Of a DNA stretch of 64,000 nucleotides, positions 27,176 through 36,359 are shown piece after piece. This DNA is from Bacteroidales bacterium (GTDB lineage: Bacteria > Bacteroidota > Bacteroidia > Bacteroidales > F082): assembly GCA_015493525.1 (NCBI GenBank), contig WGCY01000039.1:1-64000 (forward strand), in the 5' to 3' direction. Numbering within the stretch: position 1 is the first letter of the stretch; each line of letters opens with the position of its first letter. The notes below the pieces were generated by a model. It worked only from the letters and a program-made list of their open reading frames with translations. It ran no database searches and was not told the DNA's origin. The translations under genes were made by a program, and so were the position numbers.

Positions 27176-27685
27176 ATGAAAGCAGGAAACAACAAGGTGG
27201 TTACCATGACCTATACTTTACACCTCAATGACGAGCAGGGTGAGATTATCCAGAAAGTTGACAAGAATCAGCCTTTCACCCAAATACTGGGCATTGGTGC
27301 TTTACTACCGGTATTTGAGCGTAACCTTACGGGACTGGAAGCCAACGACAATTTTGCCTTCGGCCTTTCTCCCGAAGAAGGGTATGGCAATCCTTCGGAT
27401 GAAGCCATTTTAAAACTTGAAAAGAAAATCTTCGAGATTGATGGCAAAATAGACCCCGAGATGGTAGCTGTGGGAAAAACCATCACCATGCAGGACAACA
27501 ACGGAAATCCGCTTGACGGAAAAGTTTTATCCGTGGAAAAAGACAATGTTATCATGGATTTTAACCATCCGCTTGCAGGCCAAAGCCTCTATTTTACCGG
27601 TACTATCCTTGATGTTCGCGAAGCATCGGAAGAAGAGCTGTCGCACGGCCATGTACATGGTGCCGGCGGACACCACCATCATTAA
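27176..27685 (+). CDS. slyD: FKBP-type peptidyl-prolyl isomerase, SlyD-like
   Basis: Cytoplasmic prolyl isomerase/chaperone. The 169-residue protein has an FKBP core interrupted by the IF (insert-in-flap) domain, as in SlyD: LGIGALLPVFERNLTGLEA (~36-54) and the substrate-loop GLSPEEGYGNP (~62-72). It ends in a His-rich tail (HGHVHGAGGHHHH) that can bind nickel or other metals, as in SlyD proteins. No signal peptide. Transcribed away from the ABC exporter and toward an RsmI-like gene. Confidence 0.9.
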   Translation: MKAGNNKVVTMTYTLHLNDEQGEIIQKVDKNQPFTQILGIGALLPVFERNLTGLEANDNFAFGLSPEEGYGNPSDEAILKLEKKIFEIDGKIDPEMVAVGKTITMQDNNGNPLDGKVLSVEKDNVIMDFNHPLAGQSLYFTGTILDVREASEEELSHGHVHGAGGHHHH

Positions 27686-27694
27686 AACCTCCCA

Positions 27695-28414
27695 TTACTT
27701 ATAAAGTATAAAAACAGCAGGCTTTTTGTTAAGGTCTGCTGTTGTTTTTTTCCATCCGGCGATGTTTTTTGTAACAATCTTTTCCGTGGACAAAGTCAAA
27801 TCGCTGGCTATGCACAACAATGTCTGTGGTTTACAAGTTTTTAAAAGGCTTTCCAGCATCTTGTTGTTGCGATAAGGTGTTTCAATAAACAGCTGGCTTG
27901 TATTATTTTTCCAGGCATCCTGCTCCAGTTCACGAATCTTTTTTATCCGCAAATGCGTTTCAATGGGCAAATAACCATGAAAACAAAACTGCTGTCCGTT
28001 GAATCCCGAAGCCATAAGTGCCAGAATGATGGAGTTGGGGCCTGTCAGCGGGACAACACGAATATTTTTGCGATGGGCCATTTCAACTACTTTTGCTCCC
28101 GGATCAGCCACAGCAGGAGTGCCCGCTTCGGACAATACGCCCATATCTTCCCCGTTTTCAGCAGGTTTCAGAAAAGCATCCACATCCTCTATGGCAGTAT
28201 GCTTGTTCAGCTCAAAAAACTGCATAGCATCAATGGGGAGCGGATGGCCCGATTTTTTAATAAACCTCCGGGCCGTTCTGATGTTTTCAACAACAAATGC
28301 ACGAATTCCAAAAAGAATTTCCTTGTTGTAGGAAGGGATCACATGATCAATCTGTTCATTGTCTCCCAGTGTTACGGGAAAAAGGTAGAGTGTTCCTTTT
28401 TTAACTTTCGACAT
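27695..28414 (-). CDS. RsmI-like SAM-dependent methyltransferase (tetrapyrrole methylase fold)
   Basis: A 239-residue protein starting MSKVKKGTLYLFPVTLGD; an upstream in-frame start would translate the ruined neighbour. LSEAGTPAVADPG near 95 and LTGPNSIILALMASGF near 120 are hallmarks of RsmI-type 16S rRNA ribose methyltransferases, here in the short form common in Bacteroidota, whose exact target is not established. It follows the truncated PLP-enzyme gene by 10 bases and probably shares its transcript with the phosphatase-like gene. Confidence 0.85.
   Translation of the reverse strand: MSKVKKGTLYLFPVTLGDNEQIDHVIPSYNKEILFGIRAFVVENIRTARRFIKKSGHPLPIDAMQFFELNKHTAIEDVDAFLKPAENGEDMGVLSEAGTPAVADPGAKVVEMAHRKNIRVVPLTGPNSIILALMASGFNGQQFCFHGYLPIETHLRIKKIRELEQDAWKNNTSQLFIETPYRNNKMLESLLKTCKPQTLLCIASDLTLSTEKIVTKNIAGWKKTTADLNKKPAVFILYK
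27713..27751 (+). terminator. slyD terminator inside the end of the convergent gene
   Basis: AACAGCAG … CTGCTGTT with a 15-base loop, followed by GTTTTTTT. It lies within the last codons of the opposite-strand methyltransferase gene, so the two convergent genes share this stretch. Confidence 0.75.
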
Positions 28415-28424
28415 GGTTTTTTCT

Positions 28425-28736
28425 TTATTGCCAGGGCATAACAATGTAAGCCGGTATTTTTCGTAAAGCGGCAGCACGTGCCAAAGCCTGGGCATGGTTT
28501 CCGGAGGAGTGTGTGGCCACTCCCCTTTCTGCCTCAACATCGCTCAGCGAGAAGACAGCATTCAGCGCACCCCTGGCCTTAAAAGCACCCGCTTTTTGAA
28601 AATTCTCGCATTTAAAAAACAAACGGCTTTTTAGCCGGCCATCGAAATATGCCGAACTCAAAACCGGTGTACGGTGAATTCCAAAAGCTATTTGCCGGGC
28701 GGCAGATTTTATTTCATCAGCTGAAGGATACTCCAT
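28425..28736 (-). pseudogene. Truncated threonine dehydratase / serine racemase-type PLP enzyme
   Basis: Only 103 residues of a family that normally has ~310-400. The kept part is the N-terminal third: HRTPVLSSAYFD near 21-32, the PLP-lysine motif AGAFKARGALNA (Lys53) and the phosphate-binding SSGNHAQALA (78-87). It ends IVMPWQ-stop exactly where other members read VMPxNAP, then the next gene begins 10 bases on. The remaining two thirds, including the dimer and glycine-rich parts, are gone. This looks like an internal deletion; the fragment could still be translated but is unlikely to be an enzyme. Confidence 0.8.
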
Positions 28737-28744
28737 CTTTTCTG

Positions 28745-29206
28745 TTATCTGGCATCCTTTGCCAGTGCAACAATTTTGTCAGTAGCTTTTTCTATTAATT
28801 TAAAAACAGCTTCGCAGTCTTTGATACCGCTGTTGTACGGATCGGGAACCGTCCTGTTTTTTCCATTGCCCAACACATTCAGCAGATAATCAACCCGGGC
28901 TTTGTCTTTGTCCGTTTTGGCAAGTGCCATAACATCATTGTAATTCTTGGTGTCCATTACAAATATTTTATCAAATCGGCCAAAGTCCTCTTTTAAAAAT
29001 ATCCTTGCCTTTCCTTCTGCCAGATAGCCATTCTTTTTAGCTATCTCAAAAATTCTTTTGTCGGGAGGTTCGTTAATATTAAACGATTCAAAACCTGCCG
29101 AGTCAACCTCTCCCTGAATGTTATTCTCTTTAAATTTCTTTTTTAGGATAATTTCAGCCAGCGGGGAGCGGCACACATTTCCCAAGTCTACAAATAGTAC
29201 ATTCAT
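28745..29206 (-). CDS. Low-molecular-weight tyrosine phosphatase-like protein lacking the catalytic cysteine
   Basis: A 153-residue protein with the LMW-PTP fold and family length. The P-loop reads VDLGNVCRSP where active enzymes have VCxGNxCRSP: the nucleophilic Cys of C-x5-R is Asp at residue 7 (codon GAC), while the second Cys12, Arg13 and Ser14 remain. The general-acid loop VPDPY (Asp122) is also kept. So the fold is under constraint but the usual cysteinyl-phosphate chemistry is not possible. It lies downstream of dnaA, a common place for this gene in Bacteroidales, and upstream of the truncated PLP gene. Confidence 0.85.
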   Translation of the reverse strand: MNVLFVDLGNVCRSPLAEIILKKKFKENNIQGEVDSAGFESFNINEPPDKRIFEIAKKNGYLAEGKARIFLKEDFGRFDKIFVMDTKNYNDVMALAKTDKDKARVDYLLNVLGNGKNRTVPDPYNSGIKDCEAVFKLIEKATDKIVALAKDAR

Positions 29207-29286
29207 ATGATTACTTTTTAAATGTTAATTTGCCCTAAAATACAAAAAATTCCTGAGAAAACCAGTCATCCAGGCCTGATATAGCA

Positions 29287-29317
29287 TAAAAAAACCCGTA
29301 AAACTTTGCCTTACGGG
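29287..29317 (-). terminator. dnaA terminator
   Basis: Read on the minus strand: CCCGTAA, nine-base loop, TTACGGG, then a run of seven T. It lies 23 bases after the dnaA stop. Confidence 0.8.
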
Positions 29318-29339
29318 ATTCAAACAAGATTTTTCAACT

Positions 29340-30779
29340 TTACATTTTCAGTTTTTTATCTATTTCATCCACATAGACACGGAATTTTCGGTCGGTTTCT
29401 ATCAGATTGTTTACGGTGCGGCAGGCATGCAAAACCGTAGCATGGTCCTTATTGCCACATTGCAAACCAATGGCGGCGAGAGAATTTTTAGTATGTTTCT
29501 TAGAAAAGAACATAGCAAGTTGCCGTGCCTGTACGATTTCCCTTTTCCGGGTTTTTGAGTTAATCAGGTCCAGAGAAATATCAAAATAATCGCAAACAAT
29601 TTTTTGAATATAGTCAATAGAAATTTCGCGGGTAGTATTTTTCACAAATTTGTCTATCATCTGCCTGGCCAGCTCCAGCGTGATGGTCTTTTTGTTTAAC
29701 GAAGCCTGGGCAAGGATAGAAATTAGTGCCCCTTCCATTTCACGTACGTTTGTAGTGATGTTATAGGCAAGGTACTCAATCACCTCGTAGGGCATTTCAA
29801 TGCCATCCGTATAAAGCCTCCTTTGCAAAATGGCGATACGGGTTTCAAGATCAGGAACCTGCAAATCGGCAGCAAGTCCCCATTTAAAACGTGAAAGCAG
29901 ACGGGGTTCCATTCCTTTTAGTTCGACGGGCGGTTTATCGGAGGTCAGAATAATTTGCTTATGGTTTTGGTGCAGGTGGTTAAAAATATGGAAAAAGATA
30001 TCTTGTGTTTTTTCCTTTCCGGCGAGAAACTGGATATCATCCAGAATCAGCACATCAATCATTTGATAGAAGTGGACAAAATCGTTTTGGTTATTGTTTC
30101 TAACCGAATCAATATACTGATTGATAAACTGTTCTGTCTGCAAATAAAGGACGGTTTTTCCGGGATAATTGGCTTTTACCTGAAGCCCGATAGCATGAAC
30201 AAGGTGTGTTTTGCCAAGCCCCACCTGACTGTACACGAGAAGCGGGTTAAAGGCGGTTTTTCCGGGATTTTCGGCCACAGCCCAGCCGGCCGAACGTGCC
30301 AGACGGTTGCAATCGCCTTCCACAAAATTGTCAAAAGAATAAGAATCCACAAGTTGCGATTCAATCTTAAGTTTTTTCAATCCCGGTATAATAAATGGAT
30401 TGGGAATTTCACGCGAACGGCCCCTGTTCAAATCAAGCGGCATATTGACCGGTTTGTTCCGGACTTCCCTGTGTTTGGCAGCAGGATAATTTACCGTAAC
30501 CGGTTTTTTTTGTCCCAATTGCGAATTGTCCAAAATAATGCTGTACTCCAGCCGTCCCATGTTCCCTATCTCGCGCCTGATTGTTTTTCGCAGCAGATCA
30601 ATATAATGATCCTCAAGCCATTCATAGAAAAACTGGCTGGGGACCTGAACAACCAAAACATTGTTTTCAAATTTTAATGGAACAATCGGTTCAAACCAGG
30701 TTTTGAAACTTTGGTAAGGAATGTTGTCTTTAATTACGGCAAGACATCTTTCCCATACCTCAACATGCTTTTTTTTCAT
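29340..30779 (-). CDS. dnaA: Chromosomal replication initiator DnaA
   Basis: ATP-dependent initiator that binds DnaA boxes and opens oriC. The 479 residues give domain I (VWERCLAVIKDNIPYQSFKTWF), a linker, domain III AAA+ with Walker A VGLGKTHLVHAIG near 189, Walker B LILDDIQFLAG near 245 and sensor LTSDKPP, and domain IV ending in the signature KDHATVLHACRTVNN. Start at ATG 30779 matches the family N terminus. Its leader holds two DnaA-box-like 9-mers, suggesting autoregulation. Confidence 0.97.
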   Translation of the reverse strand: MKKKHVEVWERCLAVIKDNIPYQSFKTWFEPIVPLKFENNVLVVQVPSQFFYEWLEDHYIDLLRKTIRREIGNMGRLEYSIILDNSQLGQKKPVTVNYPAAKHREVRNKPVNMPLDLNRGRSREIPNPFIIPGLKKLKIESQLVDSYSFDNFVEGDCNRLARSAGWAVAENPGKTAFNPLLVYSQVGLGKTHLVHAIGLQVKANYPGKTVLYLQTEQFINQYIDSVRNNNQNDFVHFYQMIDVLILDDIQFLAGKEKTQDIFFHIFNHLHQNHKQIILTSDKPPVELKGMEPRLLSRFKWGLAADLQVPDLETRIAILQRRLYTDGIEMPYEVIEYLAYNITTNVREMEGALISILAQASLNKKTITLELARQMIDKFVKNTTREISIDYIQKIVCDYFDISLDLINSKTRKREIVQARQLAMFFSKKHTKNSLAAIGLQCGNKDHATVLHACRTVNNLIETDRKFRVYVDEIDKKLKM

Positions 30780-30794
30780 TCGTTGGTAAAGTTT

Positions 30795-30822
30795 TTATCA
30801 ACAATTTTTTCCTTTATTAACA
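30795..30822. promoter_or_regulatory. Two DnaA-box-like 9-mers in the dnaA leader
   Basis: TTATCAACA at 30795-30803 and TTATTAACA at 30814-30822 each differ by one or two bases from TTATCCACA. They lie between the dnaA promoter box and its ATG. Two degenerate boxes do not make an origin, but they could serve autoregulation. Confidence 0.3.
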
Positions 30823-30824
30823 AT

Positions 30825-30832
30825 CAAAATTA
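30825..30832 (-). promoter_or_regulatory. -7 promoter box of dnaA
   Basis: On the minus strand TAATTTTG (TAnnTTTG type), 45 bases upstream of the dnaA ATG. Confidence 0.5.
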
Positions 30833-30999
30833 TAATCTGCTAAAAATCAAGTAAAACACCGAATCATAACACGCCCATAATTTCTTAACAAAGAAAGAAC
30901 ATATCTGGTGTAAAAAAAAGAATAAAACCTATTGACTTTTATCTTTTTTTATCGTATATGGGAAATACCAAGAACAACATCCAAACCTCTGGTTACCTT

Positions 31000-31599
31000 T
31001 TACTTCACTGTTAATCCTTGAATCCTTAAAAATTTCTCGGTAAGGGCCTTTTCTTTGTTTCTTTCTACCCGGACAACGAGTGCACACCGAAGTGCAAAAT
31101 CCTGTTTCGATACCGGCAGGTTTTCTTCCTTCACAATCCGCATAATTTTATTCATTAGCGGATAATCGAAAAGTAATGTCAACGTACGGGTAATCGTCAG
31201 CTCGGTAACCTCAGCCCGGTCAATGGCATCGCGTGTAGCTGTTTTGTATGCCCGTATTAATCCATGAACGCCCAGTTTGGTACCACCAAAGTAACGCGTT
31301 ACCACCACCAACACATCAAAAAGATCAGCCGAAAAGATCTGGTTCAGGATAGGTTTGCCCGCCGTTCCCGAAGGTTCCCCATCATCGCTGCTCCTGAAAA
31401 ACTCATCTTCGGGCTTAATCCGGAACGCATAACAGTGATGCCGGGCATCGTGATACTCCTTTTTCATCTGCAAAAGATATTCCTTTGCCTCTTCTTCGCT
31501 CTCCACATGAAAAGCACGGGCAATAAACTTACTGCCCTTCTCCTTGTAATAGCCTTCCGAAGTCCCTTTTATGGTATTGTACCGATCCGATTCACGCAT
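31000..31599 (-). CDS. YigZ/IMPACT-family protein
   Basis: A 199-residue protein. The family core is plain: SKFIARAFHVESEEEA near 24, DARHHCYAFRI near 53, DDGEPSGTAGKPIL near 73-86 and VVVTRYFGGTKLG near 100. I use ATG at 31599 (MRESDRYN); a TTG six bases upstream is less likely. YigZ proteins share a fold with IMPACT, a translation regulator; their bacterial function is not defined. It is divergent from the small membrane-anchored gene. Confidence 0.9.
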   Translation of the reverse strand: MRESDRYNTIKGTSEGYYKEKGSKFIARAFHVESEEEAKEYLLQMKKEYHDARHHCYAFRIKPEDEFFRSSDDGEPSGTAGKPILNQIFSADLFDVLVVVTRYFGGTKLGVHGLIRAYKTATRDAIDRAEVTELTITRTLTLLFDYPLMNKIMRIVKEENLPVSKQDFALRCALVVRVERNKEKALTEKFLRIQGLTVK

Positions 31600-31630
31600 G
31601 CCCAAAAATAGAATTTTTTTTACCTTAGCG

Positions 31631-31638
31631 CAAAAATA
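31631..31638 (-). promoter_or_regulatory. -7 promoter box of the YigZ-family gene
   Basis: Minus-strand TATTTTTG (TAnnTTTG type), 31 bases before the ATG at 31599. A second TATTTTTG at 31603-31610 lies too close to the start to serve. Confidence 0.4.
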
Positions 31639-31644
31639 AAAACC

Positions 31645-32154
31645 ATGTGTGCCAAAAAAAGAACATCAAAAAGAAGAAGCGTTAAAAAACAAAAAAAATC
31701 ACATTCATACCTTATTATATTTATTGTCATCATTGCCATTGCAGCTGCTGCCATTGCCTATTTTGTGTACGGCGTTGGCAAAACAAAACATGCATTTCCG
31801 ACAAAGCCACACACAACAATAACAAAAACCGTTCACAAAAAAAAGACAATCCGTGCAAAAAGTGCCCTGGAAGGAACCTGGGTAAGCACCAGCGATGGCA
31901 GAATGCTTGAAATTTACGGAAACTTATTTACGCTGGAATTGCCTTCTGTTTCAGAACACAAAATCACCAAAGGAAAGATAAGCATTTCCGGAAATACCGC
32001 CTCCATCCTTTTTACAGGGACGAATGACAAGTGTTCCAGGGATGCCGGGACTTACTCCTTTGTTGTTGGCAAAGGCAGCATCCGTTTTTCTGTAAAGCAC
32101 GACAACTGCCCGGGCCGCAAACAGATTTTTTCAACTACCTGGGAGAGGTTCTAG
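31645..32154 (+). CDS. Hypothetical membrane-anchored protein
   Basis: A 169-residue protein of no family I recognise. The first 22 residues are strongly basic (CAKKRTSKRRSVKKQKK), one TM helix follows (YLIIFIVIIAIAAAAIAYFVY, split across ~22-42), then a Lys/Thr-rich linker and a ~90-residue C-terminal beta-rich domain starting ALEGTWVSTSDGRMLEIYGN, reminiscent of lipocalin-like or META-type small domains. Topology suggests the domain faces the periplasm. A near -7 box (TACCTTAG) lies upstream. It precedes dgkA by 33 bases and may share its transcript. Confidence 0.7.
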   Translation: MCAKKRTSKRRSVKKQKKSHSYLIIFIVIIAIAAAAIAYFVYGVGKTKHAFPTKPHTTITKTVHKKKTIRAKSALEGTWVSTSDGRMLEIYGNLFTLELPSVSEHKITKGKISISGNTASILFTGTNDKCSRDAGTYSFVVGKGSIRFSVKHDNCPGRKQIFSTTWERF

Positions 32155-32187
32155 GAAACCCGGAGATATCAGAAAACAGACCTGAAC

Positions 32188-32577
32188 ATGGGAAACAACA
32201 CATCCAACAAAAAATTTTCTTTTCGCCGGCGACTACGGAGTTTTCAGTATGCTTTTCGCGGAATCAGGTTTATGGTAACGACCCAGCACAACTTTTGGAT
32301 ACACCTTGTCATGGCTTCGTTGGTCGTCATTGCAGGCTTCCTGTTACATATCAGTCTGGTTGAATGGATGTTGTCAATCTTCGCCATGGGGCTGGTACTT
32401 TCTGCCGAAACCTTCAACTCGGCCATTGAGCAGCTTACCGATCTGACCCATCCCGATATTCATCCCACAGCAGGCCGGATAAAAGATCTGGCAGCCGGGG
32501 CAACTTTGCTTGCAGCTATTGCAGCCGCTCTCATCGGACTTCTTATCTTTGTGCCCAAAATTATAGCCATTTTATGA
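32188..32577 (+). CDS. dgkA: Diacylglycerol/undecaprenol kinase family protein
   Basis: A 129-residue integral membrane kinase with three TM helices. The family's catalytic stretch AETFNSAIEQLTDL (E-x-x-N-x-A-I-E) is present near 77-90, followed by KDLAAGATLLAA. Homologues phosphorylate diacylglycerol or undecaprenol; the sequence alone does not decide which. The stop overlaps the start of the next gene by four bases, implying translational coupling. Confidence 0.88.
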   Translation: MGNNTSNKKFSFRRRLRSFQYAFRGIRFMVTTQHNFWIHLVMASLVVIAGFLLHISLVEWMLSIFAMGLVLSAETFNSAIEQLTDLTHPDIHPTAGRIKDLAAGATLLAAIAAALIGLLIFVPKIIAIL

Positions 32578-33413
32578 AATTAATCATCGATAGCGGTACC
32601 ACCAAAACACATTGGGTACTGTTGGAAGAAAAACAGGTAACCGAAAATTTCAAAACAACCGGGTTTAATCCATATTACACCTCCGCCGAAACCATTCGGC
32701 AACTGATATCCGGAGAGCTTCCCGAAAATATGAGGCGTAAAAACGTAGAAAAAATCTACTTTTATGGTACGGGTTGTTCCACCCGGGCCAATTGCTCAAA
32801 GGTAGATTCAATCCTGCAATCCTTTTTTAAAACCGCCATTATCGAGACCCATCACGATTTGTATGGTGCGGCGGTGGCCTTGCTGAAGGACAAAGAAGGA
32901 ATTGCTTCCATTTTGGGAACAGGTTCCAATTCCTGCCTTTGGAACGGACATGAAATTATTGAAAGTGTTCCTTCAACAGGATGGCTTCTCGGCGATGAAG
33001 GGAGTGCCACTTATCTCGGAAAGATCATCCTGAAAGCTTTCCTTGGCGGTGAGCTGCCCAAAGACATCACCCGCACTTTCTATCAGGATATCGGCCTTGA
33101 CTTTGAAGGGGTTTTGCATAAAATATACAGTGCCAGCCAGCCCAACAAATGGATATCGGGCCTTGCCCCATTTGCCTCTGCCCATATAAACAACCGGGAG
33201 ATTCGTGAGCTGGTAAAGAAAAATTTCCGGGATTTCCTTGCCGTACAAATTAAAAGGTACAGCCATTACCAGACGAAAGAAATCTCATTTACCGGCTCTG
33301 TCGCCTGGCATTTCCAAGAGCTTTTACGGGAAGTATTGCAGGAAGAAAACCTGCACGCCGGTAGTATCCTGCAACAACCTATGGATGGGTTAATAGAATA
33401 TCACACCTCCTAA
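32574..33413 (+). CDS. BadF/BadG-type ATPase, N-acetylglucosamine kinase-like
   Basis: A 279-residue sugar-kinase-fold protein. The phosphate-1 loop DSGTTKTHWVLLE is at 5-17, ILGTGSNSCLW near 113 is the phosphate-2 loop and STGWLLGDEGSATYLGK near 134 is the family signature found in N-acetylglucosamine kinases. It would phosphorylate amino sugars such as those from cell-wall turnover. It starts within the dgkA stop codon (ATGA), so it belongs to the same operon. Convergent with uvrA. Confidence 0.88.
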   Translation: MKLIIDSGTTKTHWVLLEEKQVTENFKTTGFNPYYTSAETIRQLISGELPENMRRKNVEKIYFYGTGCSTRANCSKVDSILQSFFKTAIIETHHDLYGAAVALLKDKEGIASILGTGSNSCLWNGHEIIESVPSTGWLLGDEGSATYLGKIILKAFLGGELPKDITRTFYQDIGLDFEGVLHKIYSASQPNKWISGLAPFASAHINNREIRELVKKNFRDFLAVQIKRYSHYQTKEISFTGSVAWHFQELLREVLQEENLHAGSILQQPMDGLIEYHTS

Positions 33414-33449
33414 CCTGGGTTCGGAACAAAAATATCTAAGATTTTTCGG

Positions 33450-36311
33450 TTATGAATGAGGTTGGTTTTCCAGCTCTTCCTTCAAATATTTGGCCGTCAG
33501 GCTCCCCATTACCCGGGAAACTTCCTCAGGCGTTCCTTCGCAAACCACTTTGCCCCCCCGGTTTCCGCCTTCAGGCCCCAAATCAATTACATGATCTGCC
33601 ACCTTGATAACTTCCATATTGTGCTCGATGACCAAAACCGTGTTCCCCTTGTCCACCAACTTGTTCAGCACATCGAGCAGCACCTTTACATCCTCAAAAT
33701 GCAACCCGGTGGTTGGTTCATCCAAAATATAGAGCGTTTTGCCCGTATCTTTTTTTGCGAGTTCGGTGGCCAGTTTTACCCGTTGTGCCTCGCCGCCCGA
33801 AATAGTTACAGAGGATTGTCCCAGTGTCAGGTAGCCAAGGCCGACATCTTTCAGCGTTTGTAATTTACGGGCAATGGACGGAATGTTGGCAAAAAAGTCT
33901 ACGGCCAGCCTGATGGTCATGTTCAGTACATCGTTGATGGATTTTCCTTTGTACCGCACCTCCAGCGTTTCCCGGTTGTAACGTTTCCCCTGACAGGCTT
34001 CGCACAAAACATATACATCCGGCAAGAAATTCATTTCAATAACCCGCACACCGGCACCTTTGCACGTTTCACACCGTCCGCCTTTTACATTAAAAGAAAA
34101 CCGGCCGGGTTTATAGCCCCTTATTTTTGCCTCAGGCAACTGGCCGTACAGCTTTCGTATTTCATCAAAAACTTTGGTGTAAGTAGCCGGATTGGAGCGG
34201 GGTGTCCGCCCAATGGGCGACTGGTCAATCTGAATAACCTTATCAATATTTTCCAGCCCTTCGATGGAGGCATAGGGCAACGGCTCTCTCAGCGCATGAA
34301 AAAAATGATGGTTCAGGACAGGATATAGCGTGTCATTTACCAGTGTCGATTTTCCGCTGCCCGAAACGCCGGTAACACAGATAAATTTCCCCAATGGAAA
34401 ACGCACATCAATGTTTTTCAGGTTATTACCTGCCGCTCCTTTCAGGGTAATAAATTTGCCACTCCCCTGCCGCCGGTCTTTCAGAAAAGGGATAAACCTC
34501 TTCCCGTTCAGATATTGGCTGGTCAGCGTATCCATTTTAAGAATTTCGGCAGGAGTTCCCTGCGCAACAATTTCGCCTCCCAGCCGTCCGGCACCGGGGC
34601 CGATTTCCACCAAATGGTCAGCCGACAGGATAGTGTCTTTGTCATGCTCCACCACGATGATGGTATTGCCAATATCGCGCAAATCTTTTAATGACTCTAT
34701 CAGTTTATGGTTGTCACGCTGATGCAAGCCGATACTCGGTTCGTCAAGAATATACATCACACCTGTGAGGCGTGAGCCGATTTGTGTAGCAAGCCGGATG
34801 CGTTGCGACTCACCGCCGGACAACGTTTTGGCAGGCCGGTTCAGGCTTACATAATCGATGCCCACTTCGAGTAAAAAGTCCAGCCGCACCCTTATCTCGC
34901 GCAAAACTTCGCGGGCAATATGCAGCTGCCGCTCGCTCAACCGTTCTTCCAGTCCCGTTAACCATTGTTTCAGCTCGGAGAGGTCCATATTGGCCAGCTC
35001 CGCAATATTTTTTCCATCAATTTTAAAATAGAGTGCCTGTTTTTTCAACCGTGAGCCACCACATTCGGGGCAAATATGTTTGTTCATAAAACGTCCGGCC
35101 CATTTTTTCGACATTTGCGAAGCCCCTTCACCATGCGAACTATTAATATAACTCAGCAAGCCTTCGTAAGTCAGCGAATAAGAAGAGGTAATGCCGAGAT
35201 ACTCTTTTTTGACCTCCACCGTTTCGTTGGAGCCGTTCAGAATAACCCCGATGGCTTTTGGCGGGATGTCTTTGATGGGCGTATCCAATGTAAAACCATA
35301 TTTCAAACCGATGGTTTCTATCTGATTGAAGACCCAGGTATTTTTGTATTCGCCCAGCGGGGCAATACCTCCCTTTTTTATGGAAATATCCCTGTCGGGA
35401 AAAACTTTCTCCAGGTCAATATCGTTCACGACACCCAATCCATTGCAACGCGGACAGGCCCCATAGGGCGAATTAAAAGAAAAGAGATTGGGTTCCGGTT
35501 CATCATAAGCAATGCCGGAGGTGGGACACATCATCTTTTTGCTGTAATGCCGCACATCGCCATTAATGGTGTCCAAAACCATCACAACCCCTTTTCCCTG
35601 TTTCATGGCTGTTTCGAGACTTCGTTTCAAACGATTTTCAACACCTGTCTTTACAGGGAAACTATCTACAACCGCTTCAATATCATGTACTTTATAACGA
35701 TCGAGCTGCATTCCGAAAGCCAGTTCACGAATTTGTCCATCCACGCGTACACGTAAAAATCCCTGCTGGCGGATGCGTTCGAAAAGCTCACGGTAATGGC
35801 CTTTGCGGCCTCTCACCAGCGGTGCCAGCAAAACAATATTCCGGTCCCGGTATTTCTCTGAAATCAGGGAAATAATCTGTGCTTCGGTATATTGCACCAT
35901 TTTCTCACCGGTATTGTACGAAAAAGCTTCGGCAGCACGTGCAAAAAGTAACCGCAGAAAATCGTAAATCTCAGTAATGGTTCCCACCGTAGAGCGCGGG
36001 TTTCGGTTCACCGACTTTTGTTCGATGGAAATCACGGGGCTCAGCCCGCTTATCTGGTCCACATCAGGGCGTTCCAAATGGCCAATAAACTGTCGTGCAT
36101 AAGCCGAAAATGTCTCCATGTAACGACGTTGTCCTTCGGCATAAATCGTATCAAAGGCCAGCGACGATTTACCGCTACCACTCAAACCGGTTATCACCAC
36201 CAGCTTGTCGCGTGGAATGCTCACATCGATATTTTTCAGGTTATGAACACGTGCGCCTTTTATTTCCAACAGGTTATCTTCTGTGGTTTCTTTTCTTGTA
36301 TCTTCCTCCAT
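33450..36311 (-). CDS. uvrA: Excinuclease ABC subunit A
   Basis: DNA-damage sensor of nucleotide excision repair. The 953-residue protein has two ABC modules: Walker [13 protein letters not shown] near 41 and [12 protein letters not shown] near 650, signatures [12 protein letters not shown] near 499 and [12 protein letters not shown] near 840. The second zinc finger (CETCKGAG … CEACQGKRY) is complete. The first reads [13 protein letters not shown] … CPRC, so one Cys of its first pair is Ser; similar sequence is, as I recall, usual in Bacteroidota UvrA. Start [12 protein letters not shown] at ATG 36311 lies downstream of a promoter box. Confidence 0.96.
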   Translation of the reverse strand: MEEDTRKETTEDNLLEIKGARVHNLKNIDVSIPRDKLVVITGLSGSGKSSLAFDTIYAEGQRRYMETFSAYARQFIGHLERPDVDQISGLSPVISIEQKSVNRNPRSTVGTITEIYDFLRLLFARAAEAFSYNTGEKMVQYTEAQIISLISEKYRDRNIVLLAPLVRGRKGHYRELFERIRQQGFLRVRVDGQIRELAFGMQLDRYKVHDIEAVVDSFPVKTGVENRLKRSLETAMKQGKGVVMVLDTINGDVRHYSKKMMCPTSGIAYDEPEPNLFSFNSPYGACPRCNGLGVVNDIDLEKVFPDRDISIKKGGIAPLGEYKNTWVFNQIETIGLKYGFTLDTPIKDIPPKAIGVILNGSNETVEVKKEYLGITSSYSLTYEGLLSYINSSHGEGASQMSKKWAGRFMNKHICPECGGSRLKKQALYFKIDGKNIAELANMDLSELKQWLTGLEERLSERQLHIAREVLREIRVRLDFLLEVGIDYVSLNRPAKTLSGGESQRIRLATQIGSRLTGVMYILDEPSIGLHQRDNHKLIESLKDLRDIGNTIIVVEHDKDTILSADHLVEIGPGAGRLGGEIVAQGTPAEILKMDTLTSQYLNGKRFIPFLKDRRQGSGKFITLKGAAGNNLKNIDVRFPLGKFICVTGVSGSGKSTLVNDTLYPVLNHHFFHALREPLPYASIEGLENIDKVIQIDQSPIGRTPRSNPATYTKVFDEIRKLYGQLPEAKIRGYKPGRFSFNVKGGRCETCKGAGVRVIEMNFLPDVYVLCEACQGKRYNRETLEVRYKGKSINDVLNMTIRLAVDFFANIPSIARKLQTLKDVGLGYLTLGQSSVTISGGEAQRVKLATELAKKDTGKTLYILDEPTTGLHFEDVKVLLDVLNKLVDKGNTVLVIEHNMEVIKVADHVIDLGPEGGNRGGKVVCEGTPEEVSRVMGSLTAKYLKEELENQPHS

Positions 36312-36348
36312 GTAATGGTGCCCGGTAAACTTTTTTTCAAATTTTCGG

Positions 36349-36356
36349 CAAAATTA
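36349..36356 (-). promoter_or_regulatory. -7 promoter box of uvrA
   Basis: Minus-strand TAATTTTG (TAnnTTTG type), 37 bases before the uvrA ATG. It sits at the very end of the upstream lytic transglycosylase gene's spacer. Confidence 0.5.
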
Positions 36357-36359
36357 CAG

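Noticed and set aside
30780-30999. Chromosomal origin upstream of dnaA
   Set aside because: Only two imperfect DnaA boxes and no clear duplex-unwinding repeats; origin placement in this phylum is not tied to dnaA.
34000-35600. UvrA first zinc finger missing a Cys as a loss of function
   Set aside because: The CPTSG form is, as I recall, general in UvrA of this phylum, so it is not a defect of this gene.
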